Below are positions 15,266 to 23,152 of a DNA stretch of 34,010 nt, one piece after another. Under the pieces are notes generated by a model. The model ran no database searches, was not told where the DNA came from, and saw only the letters and a program-made list of their open reading frames with translations. The translations under genes and the position numbers were made by a program. Numbering within the stretch: the stretch's first letter is position 1; each line of letters opens with the position of its first letter. Source of the DNA: GCA-2746795 sp964643965 (GTDB lineage Bacteria; Chloroflexota; Anaerolineae; Promineifilales; Promineifilaceae); the NCBI GenBank assembly GCA_964643965.1, contig CAZXVH010000047.1, positions 1 through 34,010 of the forward strand. The letters are read 5' to 3'.

Positions 15266-17161
15266 ATGAAAACAGCAGAATTTGACCTGAAAGAAACCAT
15301 CACCAACAATCGTTTGCGCAATGTATGGCGCATGTTGACCGGCTACCGGCTCATTTACCTGGGCGCTATCCTCACAGAGGGGTTGGCCGCCTTGATGCAC
15401 ACCCTGACCTACACGGTACTCGGCCGTTACGTAGATAACTCGCTTTACGAAGGCAATCCGCAATGGCTGCAAATGGCGCTCGTCGTGGGATTGGGCATCA
15501 TTGGCATCGCCCTGCTGCGCGGCTTGTTCACTTTTGTCAGCGGCCGCACCGCCGCGCAAACCGCCGAAGGCATTGCCCGACGCCTGCGCAACTACCTGTA
15601 TGACCATCTGCAGCGCCTCTCCTTCACCTACCACGATAACATGCAAACGGGGGAACTGCTCCAACGCTCCACTTCCGATGTAGACGCCATTCGCCGCCTG
15701 TTTGCAGAGCAAGTCATTGGCATAGGCCGGATTAGCCTGCTCTTCCTGGTGAACTTCACCGCCTTGCTTTTCCTGAACTGGCAGTTGGCGCTCATCTCGG
15801 TGGTTATCATTCCGGTGGTGCTGGGCGTCTCCCTCTTCTTTTTTGTGAAGGTGGGCCAGGCTTATGAATATTTCCAGGAGCAGGACGCTGTCCTCAGCAA
15901 CCGGCTGCAAGAAAATCTATCCGGGGTGCGAGTGGTGAAAGCGTTTGCCCGGCAGGAATATGAAAAAGAGCGGTTTGAAGCGGAGAACAGTGAAAAGTAT
16001 CGGCGGGGCACGAAACTGGCTTTGATGCATTCCACTTTCTGGCCCATCACCGATGTGCTGTGTGGCTTCCAAATGCTGACAGGCTTCTACATTGGCGCCC
16101 GCATGGCGATCAACGGCACGATCACGCCGGGTATGTATCTCACCTATGCCGGTCTGGTGGTCATGATTATCTGGCCCATCCGCAACCTGGGGCGGCTCAT
16201 CACACAAATGTCCACGGGCATGGTTTCCATCGGCCGGGTGCAGGACATCATCAAAGAAGAGCGTGAACCATTAGACCAGGGCAGCGTCATCCCGGCAGAG
16301 GGTCTGCAAGGTGAAGTGCGTTTTAACCATGTGGGTTTTGCTTACAATGATGAGGGCAAGGTACTGCATGACATCACCTTCACCGCCAAACCGGGACAGG
16401 TCATTGCCCTGATGGGTTCGACTGGGTCCGGCAAGACCTCATTGGTCAATATGCTGCCCCGTTTCTATGAATACACCGAAGGCAGTTTGCAGTTAGATGG
16501 GGTGGAACTCACCGAGTACCCACGCCATTGGCTGCGCCGGCAGATTGGCATTGTGCATCAAGAGCCGTTCCTGTTTTCGCGCTCGATTCGGGAAAATATT
16601 ACTTATGGCCTGGAGCGCCCGGTATCGGATGAAGAAGTGGCGGAAGCCGCACGAGCGGCCGCCATCCACGATGTCATTCTCAGTTTCCCCAAGGGGTACG
16701 ATACCCTGGTGGGCGAACGGGGGGTGACGCTTTCCGGCGGACAAAAGCAGCGCCTTACCATTGCCCGCACCCTGCTGCAAAATCCGCGCATCCTCATCAT
16801 GGATGACGCTACCTCTTCGGTAGACACGGAGACGGAAGCGGCGATTCGCGGCGCTCTGGATCACCTGATGGAAAATCGCACCACGTTTGTCATTGCCCAT
16901 CGGGTGCAAAGTGTGATGCAGGCGGATTTGATTTTGATGCTGGACAAGGGATATATCATCCAGCGGGGTACGCATGAGGAGTTGGTGAACCAGCCAGGCG
17001 TGTACCGGCAGGTTTATGATCTGCAAGCCCGGATTGAATCTGAATTGGAAAATGAAATCGCCAACGCTGACGGATCGCACAATGGCAAGAGTAAGGGGAA
17101 CGGCAACGGCCGTTCCTCCGACAATGGCCAGTTCGACGAAAAAATGAAATACACAGTTTAA
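15266..17161 (+). CDS. Heterodimeric ABC exporter subunit with degenerate catalytic site
   Basis: This is a fused permease-ATPase half-transporter of 631 residues, the first partner of a type IV ABC exporter heterodimer with the next gene. The N-terminal half holds six membrane helices (about residues 25-320). The ATPase has Walker A GSTGSGKTS (about 383-391) and an intact signature LSGGQKQRLTIARTL. Walker B reads LIMDDATSSVD: Asp514 stands where the catalytic Glu is expected. In known heterodimers this subunit builds the degenerate, slowly hydrolysing site. The partner's complementary defect (see next gene) fits exactly. The C-terminal tail after about residue 595 is low-complexity (NGKSKGNGNGRSSDNG), partly from an AACGGCCGTT element. 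The start follows AAGAGAGA. The substrate is unknown. Confidence 0.93.
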   Translation: MKTAEFDLKETITNNRLRNVWRMLTGYRLIYLGAILTEGLAALMHTLTYTVLGRYVDNSLYEGNPQWLQMALVVGLGIIGIALLRGLFTFVSGRTAAQTAEGIARRLRNYLYDHLQRLSFTYHDNMQTGELLQRSTSDVDAIRRLFAEQVIGIGRISLLFLVNFTALLFLNWQLALISVVIIPVVLGVSLFFFVKVGQAYEYFQEQDAVLSNRLQENLSGVRVVKAFARQEYEKERFEAENSEKYRRGTKLALMHSTFWPITDVLCGFQMLTGFYIGARMAINGTITPGMYLTYAGLVVMIIWPIRNLGRLITQMSTGMVSIGRVQDIIKEEREPLDQGSVIPAEGLQGEVRFNHVGFAYNDEGKVLHDITFTAKPGQVIALMGSTGSGKTSLVNMLPRFYEYTEGSLQLDGVELTEYPRHWLRRQIGIVHQEPFLFSRSIRENITYGLERPVSDEEVAEAARAAAIHDVILSFPKGYDTLVGERGVTLSGGQKQRLTIARTLLQNPRILIMDDATSSVDTETEAAIRGALDHLMENRTTFVIAHRVQSVMQADLILMLDKGYIIQRGTHEELVNQPGVYRQVYDLQARIESELENEIANADGSHNGKSKGNGNGRSSDNGQFDEKMKYTV

Positions 17162-17200
17162 TGGCGTGCCGCAAATGGTCCGCCAACGGAGTACAGCATC

Positions 17201-19033
17201 ATGTCTGACGAAAACCGTTTTGAAGAAGAAGAATTCAACACCCAATTTAATGGACAAACCATCCTACGCATTGTGAAACAAGGTTTAAACCATTGGCCGC
17301 TGATGCTCACCTTTTTGGTTTCTATCAGCATTGTTTCCTTTCTGGACAGCTATTTCACCTTCTTGAGCAAACGCATCATGGATGAGGGCATCATCGCCGG
17401 CAATGTCGAGGCGCTGACCAGCATTGTGCTGCAATATGGCGCACTAATCCTGGTGCAGGCGATCACCGTCTTTGGCTTTATCATGGCGGCTGGCGTACTG
17501 GGCGAGCGGGTGCAATATGATTTGCGGCGCAAGATGTTCAACCGCTTGCAAGACCTCTCCCTCTCGTACTTCGACCGTACGCCGGTGGGCTGGCTCATGT
17601 CTCGCGTCACCTCAGATGCGCAGCGGGTGGGCGACCTGGTTTCCTGGGGTTTCCTGGATGTCACTTTTGGCGTAACCAATATTCTGTCGGCGCTGTTTTT
17701 CATGTTTCTCATCAGTTGGAAGCTGACGCTGGTGGTGCTGGGCATGATTCCGGTGCTGATTGTGACAGCCAGTCTCTTTAAGAAAAAGATTCTGGTTGAA
17801 TACCGCCAGGTGCGTAAAATCAACTCCAAGATCACCGGCGCTTACAACGAGAACATCACCGGTGTGCGCGTGGTCAAGGGATTGCGACGTGAAGAAGCCA
17901 ACCTGGCAGAGTTCGGCGCCCTGACCTCGGAGATGTATCGGGCTGGTTTCCGCGCCGCCTGGCTTTCTGCTTTGTTTTTACCGGCGGTGCAGTTGATAAC
18001 GGCCGTTGCCATTGGCGTTGTTGTCGTCTATGGTGGCTTCCAGTTCCAACTGGGCGATCTGACGGTAGGTGGGATGCAGGCGTTTATCTCCTACATCCTG
18101 TTCATGATGTGGCCGGTGCAAGAACTGGCCCGCGTCTATGCTGAGATGCAGCAATCCATCGCTTCCGGCGAACGCATCTTCTCGCTGGTCGATGCCGTGC
18201 CTGAGATACAAACCCGGCAAAACGCCATCGACCCCGGCACATTGCGCGGCGACATCGTTTTCGAGCAGGTGGACTTCTACTATGAAAAAGAGAAGCCGAT
18301 CTTGACCGATTTCAACCTGACCATCAAAGAAGGCGAGACCATCGCCCTGGTTGGCCCTACCGGCGCGGGCAAGTCTACCCTGGTGAACTTGATCTGCCGC
18401 TTTTATGAACCACAGGGCGGTATCATCCGCATTGCTGGCACGGACTACACGCAGTTAACCCTGCATGGCATCCATTCGCGCATTGGCATGGTGCTGCAAA
18501 CGCCACATCTCTTCTCTGGCACGGTGATGGACAATTTGCGTTACGGCCGTTTAGACGCCAGCGACGACGAAGTGATTGAGGCGGCAAAACTGGCCGGCGC
18601 AGACGAGTTCATCAGCAAACTGGAAGCAGGCTACCATACCCAGGTCGGCGAGGGCGGCGTGCTGCTCTCCGTGGGCCAGAAGCAGCTAATCAGCCTGGCG
18701 CGCGCTGTGCTATCACAGCCGGACATCTTCATCATGGATGAGGCCACCAGTTCAGTAGACACGCTGACAGAAGCGCTCATCCAGAAAGGGATGGAACAGT
18801 TGATGGTGGGACGCACCAGCTTTGTCATCGCCCACCGGCTGTCTACCATCAAACGGGCTGACCGCATCCTCGTTATTGAGAATGGCGGCGTGGCGGAGAT
18901 GGGCACACACAGCGAACTGATTCGCCAACGGGGCCACTACTACGAGCTGTACACCAAGCAGTTCCGCGACCAGATGGAAGCGGCGTTTGATTCGGTGGGT
19001 GAAATACCGGAAGGCGAGTTGGCGCTGGCGTAA
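17201..19033 (+). CDS. Heterodimeric ABC exporter subunit with degenerate signature motif
   Basis: This 610-residue fused permease-ATPase is the second half of the exporter begun at 15266, 39 bases downstream in the same operon. There are six membrane helices (about residues 25-330). The ATPase has Walker A GPTGAGKST and Walker B IFIMDEATSSVD with catalytic Glu514. Its signature motif is altered: LSVGQ (489-493) instead of LSGGQ. In a heterodimer the signature of one subunit faces the Walker motifs of the other. Here the altered LSVGQ faces the partner's Asp514 site, and the intact LSGGQ faces this subunit's Glu514. One consensus and one degenerate ATP site result, as in TM287/288-type exporters. 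A terminator follows at 19059. Confidence 0.93.
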   Translation: MSDENRFEEEEFNTQFNGQTILRIVKQGLNHWPLMLTFLVSISIVSFLDSYFTFLSKRIMDEGIIAGNVEALTSIVLQYGALILVQAITVFGFIMAAGVLGERVQYDLRRKMFNRLQDLSLSYFDRTPVGWLMSRVTSDAQRVGDLVSWGFLDVTFGVTNILSALFFMFLISWKLTLVVLGMIPVLIVTASLFKKKILVEYRQVRKINSKITGAYNENITGVRVVKGLRREEANLAEFGALTSEMYRAGFRAAWLSALFLPAVQLITAVAIGVVVVYGGFQFQLGDLTVGGMQAFISYILFMMWPVQELARVYAEMQQSIASGERIFSLVDAVPEIQTRQNAIDPGTLRGDIVFEQVDFYYEKEKPILTDFNLTIKEGETIALVGPTGAGKSTLVNLICRFYEPQGGIIRIAGTDYTQLTLHGIHSRIGMVLQTPHLFSGTVMDNLRYGRLDASDDEVIEAAKLAGADEFISKLEAGYHTQVGEGGVLLSVGQKQLISLARAVLSQPDIFIMDEATSSVDTLTEALIQKGMEQLMVGRTSFVIAHRLSTIKRADRILVIENGGVAEMGTHSELIRQRGHYYELYTKQFRDQMEAAFDSVGEIPEGELALA

Positions 19034-19058
19034 GCGCAAAACAACAAGTTTGTAGAAA

Positions 19059-19091
19059 GGCCCCGGCATTTATCAAAATGTCGGGGTCTTT
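19059..19091 (+). terminator. Terminator of the ABC exporter operon
   Basis: CCCCGGCATTT (from 19061) pairs with AAATGTCGGGG (to 19086) with one G-T pair and a four-base loop. A short T-rich stretch (TCTTTG) follows. It lies about 27 bases after the exporter stop codon. Confidence 0.72.
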
Positions 19092-19154
19092 GACATCCTG
19101 GTCAGCATGACTATACTAAAAAACAAATGTTTGATTTTTGAAGGGGTTAGATAA

Positions 19155-19250
19155 GGCCAGTATTCCATTTCCATTAACGACCAGTGGCGCATCTGTTTTC
19201 GGTTTGTTGATGGCGACGGCTATGATGTTGAAGTTTGCGACTACCATTAA
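19155..19250 (+). pseudogene. higB toxin remnant (RelE/HigB-like C-terminus)
   Basis: Only the last 31 codons of a HigB-type mRNA interferase can be read: GQYSISINDQWRICFRF, followed by DGDGYDVEVCDYH and a stop at 19248-19250. This wording (YSIxINDQWRICFR...DGD.YDVEV.DYH) is characteristic of the HigB C-terminus. The frame is closed just upstream by TAA at 19152-19154, where a Lys codon would be expected. About 60 N-terminal residues are missing, with at most a few codons of decayed sequence before the stop. The intact antitoxin gene higA starts 15 bases downstream, so this is a higBA locus that has lost its toxin. Confidence 0.78.
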
Positions 19251-19265
19251 GATGAGGTGTGATAC

Positions 19266-19577
19266 ATGAGCATTCCTAACACAACCGGATTAAAGCGCAA
19301 GCCGACCCATCCAGGGGAAATGTTGCGTGAAGATTTTCTACCAGATTATGGACTGACGGTTTCCAGCCTGGCAGCCGCGATTGGTGTTTCTCGCCAGTCC
19401 ATCAACGAGATACTGCGTGAGCGCCGAAGTGTTAGCCCAGAAATGGCTTTGCGGCTGGCGCGTTTGTTTGGTAATGCGCCGGAATTTTGGCTAAATGCAC
19501 AGCGGGCGGTGGACTTGTGGGAAGCCACGCAAGTAATCGAAAGCGATGTGGCACGGATTCAGCCACTTGTGGCTTGA
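19266..19577 (+). CDS. higA: HigA family antitoxin (XRE-type HTH)
   Basis: This is the antidote and autorepressor of a HigBA-type toxin-antitoxin module. The 103-residue protein has the typical HigA start (KRKPTHPGEMLREDFL), a helix-turn-helix (LTVSSLAAAIGVSRQSINEI, about residues 30-49) and the C-terminal dimer segment SPEMALRLARLFGNAPEFWL. The length is normal and no defect is seen. GATGAGGTG precedes the ATG. The toxin gene directly upstream is reduced to a fragment, so this is an orphan antitoxin; it could still act as a repressor or neutralise HigB toxins encoded elsewhere. A weak hairpin (CCTGA/TCAGG, 19584-19597) follows the gene. Confidence 0.93.
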   Translation: MSIPNTTGLKRKPTHPGEMLREDFLPDYGLTVSSLAAAIGVSRQSINEILRERRSVSPEMALRLARLFGNAPEFWLNAQRAVDLWEATQVIESDVARIQPLVA

Positions 19578-19678
19578 ACGAAACCTGAACAATCAGGCGG
19601 TTTGTTTTCTGCAACAAGTCCAATCATAGCAAAAGATGTTGGAAATTACTGCGCAGAAAGAGAAGAAGTCCAAACAAC

Positions 19679-19882
19679 TCATGCAACCGACAAGGTAACG
19701 GCCGTTCCCGTCCCAAGATTTTCCGCTTCAACAGCATTCCCAGGTCGATTAAGCGTTACAACCAGATGATTCAAAATATCCCGCCCCAAAATTACTTCAT
19801 CATGCCGTTCATCCGCGACCACTTCAATACGAGCTTGCGCTAATACCCCCAATTTCAGAGAGAGTGAATAAAGGTCAACCAT
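19679..19882 (-). pseudogene. Clan AA aspartyl-protease-like fragment (C-terminal half)
   Basis: The reading VDLYSLSLKLGVLAQARIEV, then DEVILGRDILNHLVVTLN and ending AVEAENLGTG, matches the C-terminal half of small bacterial retropepsin-like proteins, whose hallmark is ILGRDxLNxL. The N-terminal half, which would carry the catalytic D-[ST]-G, is missing. An in-frame ATG exists at 19942, but the extra residues look unrelated and overlap the end of the neighbouring TerB-like gene by 23 bases. I therefore call it a 5'-truncated remnant. Sequence between its end (19679) and higA shows nothing else. Confidence 0.6.
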
Positions 19883-19919
19883 TCTAGAATTGCGTAATGC
19901 CTTCGCACATTCTCCTGTT

Positions 19920-20837
19920 CTAAACACTCTGTTTGGCTTCAATGAACTGGTGGTGATAAAGATTCAACCCCCGCGAAATGAGGCGGATTTCTTCCGTTTC
20001 CTCAAAAGAAACATCCCCATCGGCCGCCGCCACCGCGAATAATGCCTTCACAAAACTCACCCGCTCCTCTTCGCTGGTGCAGGCGGTGAATTCCCGGTAC
20101 ATGCGGAAGGCGTCTTGCGTGGCTGTGATCTCGGCCACCGCCACTTCGGTGATGAAAACGGCCGTTTCCCGATCCACACCCCACTTCTCCTCCAGCGCCG
20201 CAGCCATGGCGTCAAACTCGCCATCGGTCACTTCACCATCCATTTGGGCGATGGTGGCCATCAGCCCACCGGCCAGGCTATATTTACGCAGATCGGCCTC
20301 ATCCAGATCAAATGCCTGCCCATTGAGCCGCTGCTTTACAAAGTAAAACACCCGGTTCTGGATAAAATCCTGGTAGTAAAGCTCCCGGTTGGGCGCATTG
20401 GCTACCTCAGAGCGGCGGTCTACCGCCTTGCCAAACAGACCCCCCAGTTTGCCCCAGCCGCCGGTATGCACCTCGTCAACGGCCGTTTCTATCTCAGCGA
20501 GAACGGCCGTTTCCTCCGCAGACACTTGCCCATCCGCCTCCAGCAATTGTTGGAGCATAGAGATTACAAACGCTTTATCCTCAGAGGAACGAATGGCGCC
20601 TTGTAATTCGGCCAACAGACGCCCCCGCTCGGCATCATCCACCGGTGAATCGACATACATCTCCAGCAAAGAGAACTCCTGAGCGGTCAACTTCATATCG
20701 CGCATACCGGTCGTTTGTGGCAGATAAAAGAGCAAATCTTTGGCGCTGTTTCGTTCTTCTTCACTTATTTCCCCATCAACCCAGGCGGCGGCAATCAGCA
20801 CCTTGGCCAGAGTCATAATCAACTGTTTATCGGGCAT
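19920..20837 (-). CDS. TerB/DjlA-like protein with duplicated TerB domains
   Basis: This is a cytoplasmic helical protein of 305 residues; the function is unknown, and TerB-like domains are linked to tellurite or stress response and to membrane-associated assemblies. It contains four evenly placed acidic motifs: VDGEISEEE (about residue 20), ADGQVSAEE (about 101), MDGEVTDGE (about 199) and ADGDVSFEE (about 279). Two such motifs per domain means two TerB domains, about residues 1-125 and 175-300. They are joined by a linker with GGWGKLGGLFGKAVDRRSE. No signal peptide or membrane helix is seen. AAAGGAT precedes the ATG. The gene carries three ACGGCCGT palindromes. Its neighbours do not form a ter operon, so tellurite resistance should not be assumed. 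Confidence 0.75.
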   Translation of the reverse strand: MPDKQLIMTLAKVLIAAAWVDGEISEEERNSAKDLLFYLPQTTGMRDMKLTAQEFSLLEMYVDSPVDDAERGRLLAELQGAIRSSEDKAFVISMLQQLLEADGQVSAEETAVLAEIETAVDEVHTGGWGKLGGLFGKAVDRRSEVANAPNRELYYQDFIQNRVFYFVKQRLNGQAFDLDEADLRKYSLAGGLMATIAQMDGEVTDGEFDAMAAALEEKWGVDRETAVFITEVAVAEITATQDAFRMYREFTACTSEEERVSFVKALFAVAAADGDVSFEETEEIRLISRGLNLYHHQFIEAKQSV

Positions 20838-20940
20838 AATTCATCCTTTCTCACGCAAATAAGATCTCATGTGGCGTAACTATACAATCTCTATACACAA
20901 GGGGGCAATTGAGAAACGGCCGTTCTCAGCCACCTCCCAC

Positions 20941-20966
20941 AAAAAAACCCCGTAGCGTTACAGGGC
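20941..20966 (-). terminator. Terminator downstream of the DUF308 gene
   Basis: Read on the minus strand, CCCTGTA and TACGGGG pair (one G-T pair) around ACGC and are followed by seven T. It lies 25 bases past the stop of the minus-strand gene ending at 20992. Confidence 0.82.
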
Positions 20967-20991
20967 TTAATAAACAAGGAGATTCAGCCGG

Positions 20992-21531
20992 CTAATTCCG
21001 GTGGGTAACTGCATAGACGATCAAGACAATGCCACCAAAAAGACCGATAACGCCAAACATGATTGTAAAGACATTAAGCAAAAACATCGGGTTTGCCAGC
21101 AAAAATACGCCAAAAATAATACTGACAATCCCCATCAAGGCGCTGTTCAGGCCACCCCCTTTGAAAGCCCTGAACAAATCAATAGCGCCCTTCACAATAC
21201 CATAAACGCCAAAGAACAGAAGCAGCGTCGAGGTCACAATAACGGTACTCCACCAGGGATGTTGCAGCACCACAATACCGGCAATAATGCCAATGATGCC
21301 AGAAACCAGACTCCAGCCCCAATGAATACCGGTATCGGCCACAAAAATGCTAATGATCGCCAAAACCCCGCCCACTAACCAAAAAATACCCACGATGCGT
21401 ACCAGCGCTTCCATGGCGCCAGAGGTATTGGTCAATAAGAAAAAGCCGACAATCATGGCCAAAATACCCTCAATTAAGGTTTGCCACCAGGGGGTCGTCT
21501 TGTACATCTTTTCTGGAACGTTTACATTCAT
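20992..21531 (-). CDS. HdeD/DUF308 family membrane protein
   Basis: This small integral membrane protein of 179 residues has six hydrophobic segments arranged as repeated two-helix units. Examples are LIEGILAMIVGFFLLTN (about residues 18-34), IVGIFWLVGGVLAIISIFVA (about 46-65) and SALMGIVSIIFGVFLLANP (about 130-148). The recurring G(I/L)xxIxxGxxxLxxP pattern is typical of DUF308, the family of the E. coli acid-resistance protein HdeD; the molecular function is unclear. AGGAGG lies about six bases before the ATG, predicting strong translation. A terminator follows. Transcribed divergently from the pyrophosphatase gene at 21676. Confidence 0.85.
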   Translation of the reverse strand: MNVNVPEKMYKTTPWWQTLIEGILAMIVGFFLLTNTSGAMEALVRIVGIFWLVGGVLAIISIFVADTGIHWGWSLVSGIIGIIAGIVVLQHPWWSTVIVTSTLLLFFGVYGIVKGAIDLFRAFKGGGLNSALMGIVSIIFGVFLLANPMFLLNVFTIMFGVIGLFGGIVLIVYAVTHRN

Positions 21532-21645
21532 AACCTTCCTCCTTGTTCACCAGCGAAATATATGCCGGTATTGTATCAAAATCCCTGGTAATGAACGAAC
21601 CAGACAAACAGTGGACAAACGGCCGTTTAAGCGATAAAAATGCAC

Positions 21646-21665
21646 TATAATTTGGCGCCGAGGAG
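21646..21665 (+). promoter_or_regulatory. Candidate -10 box and ribosome-binding site of the pyrophosphatase gene
   Basis: TATAAT at 21646-21651 and GAGGAG at 21660-21665 precede the ATG at 21676. An earlier in-frame ATG at 21640 lies upstream of the TATAAT and is rejected. An ACGGCCGT palindrome sits at about the -35 position, and no good -35 hexamer is visible. Confidence 0.5.
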
Positions 21666-21675
21666 CAGCACAATC

Positions 21676-23031
21676 ATGACGGAAAAAAACGGGCAAATAT
21701 ACGTTATCGGGCATCAAAATCCAGACACCGACGCCATCGCCTCGGCCATGGGTTACGCCTGGCTATTACAGGACCAGATGGGCAGCAATGTCATCGCCGC
21801 CCGCGCCGGGCAGCTCAACCCTCAAACCATTTGGGTGCTAAACCGGCTGGGGCTGGAGCCACCACTGCTCCTGCCAGATGCGTCGCCTCGATTCGAGTCC
21901 ATCTGCCGCCGCTTTAACACTACCACTCCAGAACGGCCGTTGCGAGAAGCGTGGGCCATTGCCAACCGCACCGGAGGCGTCGCCCCCATCGTCACCAAAG
22001 ATGGCAAACCCTATGGCATGGTCACCGTCCTCAGCCTGTTCGACTTCCTCAGCCGCGCCGTCGGTTCCCATCCCCGACGCGAAGAAATGCGCATCGCCGA
22101 ACTACTCGATCGCCCCACCCAAGAAGCATGTGATACCGAAGTACCCCGTTTCAACATCAACACCCGCATCAAAGACGCCCTGCCCCGCATCCTGCGCGAA
22201 GAACGCAGCGAGTTTTGGGTGGTAGATGAACATGGCAGCTATGCCGGCGTCTGCCGTCATCGAGAGGCGCTCAATCCGCCGCGCCTGCAAGTGATCCTGG
22301 TAGACCATAACGAAGCCGGCCAATCCATCGGCGCTTTAGATGAAGCGGATCTGCTAGAAATTCTGGACCACCATCGCCTGGGCAACCCCTCCACCCACAC
22401 CCCCATCCGCTTCACCGTCGATGTCGTGGGCAGCACCAGCACCCTCGTCTCCGAACGCATAAATGAAGCCGGCCTCAGCGCCCCGCCTGAGTTAGCCGGG
22501 CTGCTCCTGGCCGGGTTGCTCTCCGACACCCTCATTCTCGCCTCCCCCACCACCACCGACCGTGACCACCAGGCCGCCGACCGCCTGGCGCGTTGGGCCT
22601 TCATCGGCGGCTCCCCACTAGAAAAAGAAACCATCCGAACCTTTGGCGACCAGATGATTGAAGCGGGGGCTGGCCTCACCTCCCGCAAAGCCTCAGAAAT
22701 CGTGGCTGCTGACTTCAAGGTATATGAAATAAGCGGCCATAAATTTGGGGTAGCGCAGGTGGAAGTGACTAATTTCGCCCAACTGGAAGAGCATATTGCC
22801 GATTTACGGGAATCTTTACAAAATTTACGTGATTCGCGAGCGCTCGATTTTACCATTCTCATGGTCACAGACGTGGTACGGCGCACCAGCCGCCTTATTC
22901 TTTCCAACGAAGTCTCAGCGCTGGATGTGCTGCCCTACCCCCATCTGGACAACGGCACCCTCAAAGCCTCCAACGTCGTTTCCCGGAAGAAGCAGCTGCT
23001 GCCCATTCTTTTGAGCGCCTTAGAAAGATAA
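21676..23031 (+). CDS. CBS-domain family II inorganic pyrophosphatase (Mn-dependent, DHH/DHHA2)
   Basis: This cytoplasmic enzyme hydrolyses pyrophosphate to phosphate and so pulls biosynthetic reactions forward. The 451-residue protein starts with the metal site HQNPDTDA (His13, Asp17, Asp19). Two CBS domains are inserted over about residues 75-205 (REAWAIANRTGGVAPIV..GMVTVLSLFDF and PRFNINTRIKDALPRIL..EFWVVDEHGSYAGV). The DHH core then resumes with VILVDHNE and ILDHHRLG. The DHHA2 domain ends with the diagnostic substrate-binding SRKKQLLPIL. CBS-PPases of this type are known to be regulated by adenine nucleotides. The DRTGG domain found in some longer homologues is absent. I chose the start after GAGGAG. 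Confidence 0.93.
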   Translation: MTEKNGQIYVIGHQNPDTDAIASAMGYAWLLQDQMGSNVIAARAGQLNPQTIWVLNRLGLEPPLLLPDASPRFESICRRFNTTTPERPLREAWAIANRTGGVAPIVTKDGKPYGMVTVLSLFDFLSRAVGSHPRREEMRIAELLDRPTQEACDTEVPRFNINTRIKDALPRILREERSEFWVVDEHGSYAGVCRHREALNPPRLQVILVDHNEAGQSIGALDEADLLEILDHHRLGNPSTHTPIRFTVDVVGSTSTLVSERINEAGLSAPPELAGLLLAGLLSDTLILASPTTTDRDHQAADRLARWAFIGGSPLEKETIRTFGDQMIEAGAGLTSRKASEIVAADFKVYEISGHKFGVAQVEVTNFAQLEEHIADLRESLQNLRDSRALDFTILMVTDVVRRTSRLILSNEVSALDVLPYPHLDNGTLKASNVVSRKKQLLPILLSALER

Positions 23032-23060
23032 GGGTCTGTTTCATTTCAGTTAAAGGGCAG

Positions 23061-23082
23061 CGTTCGCACACCTATGTGTGAA
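23061..23082. other. Hairpin after the pyrophosphatase gene
   Basis: GTTCGCACA and TGTGTGAAC pair over nine bases (one G-T pair) around CCTA. No T-run follows. It lies between converging genes and may be a weak transcript-end structure. Confidence 0.4.
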
Positions 23083-23152
23083 CAGGTGACGGCACGAGGA
23101 CGCGCCTACTCTGCTAACTCAGTCGAGTATGCTATCTTTACTCTTTACCCTC

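Noticed and set aside
15245..15910. 221-codon minus-strand frame opposite the ABC exporter
   Set aside because: It is a shadow of the high-GC exporter gene: the opposite strand encodes a complete transporter with all motifs.
16493..17257. 254-codon minus-strand frame opposite the ABC exporter
   Set aside because: Shadow frame over a conserved ATPase domain, with no start signals.
22257..22907. 216-codon minus-strand frame opposite the pyrophosphatase
   Set aside because: Composition is Arg/Ser-rich antisense of a well-conserved enzyme; no family resemblance.
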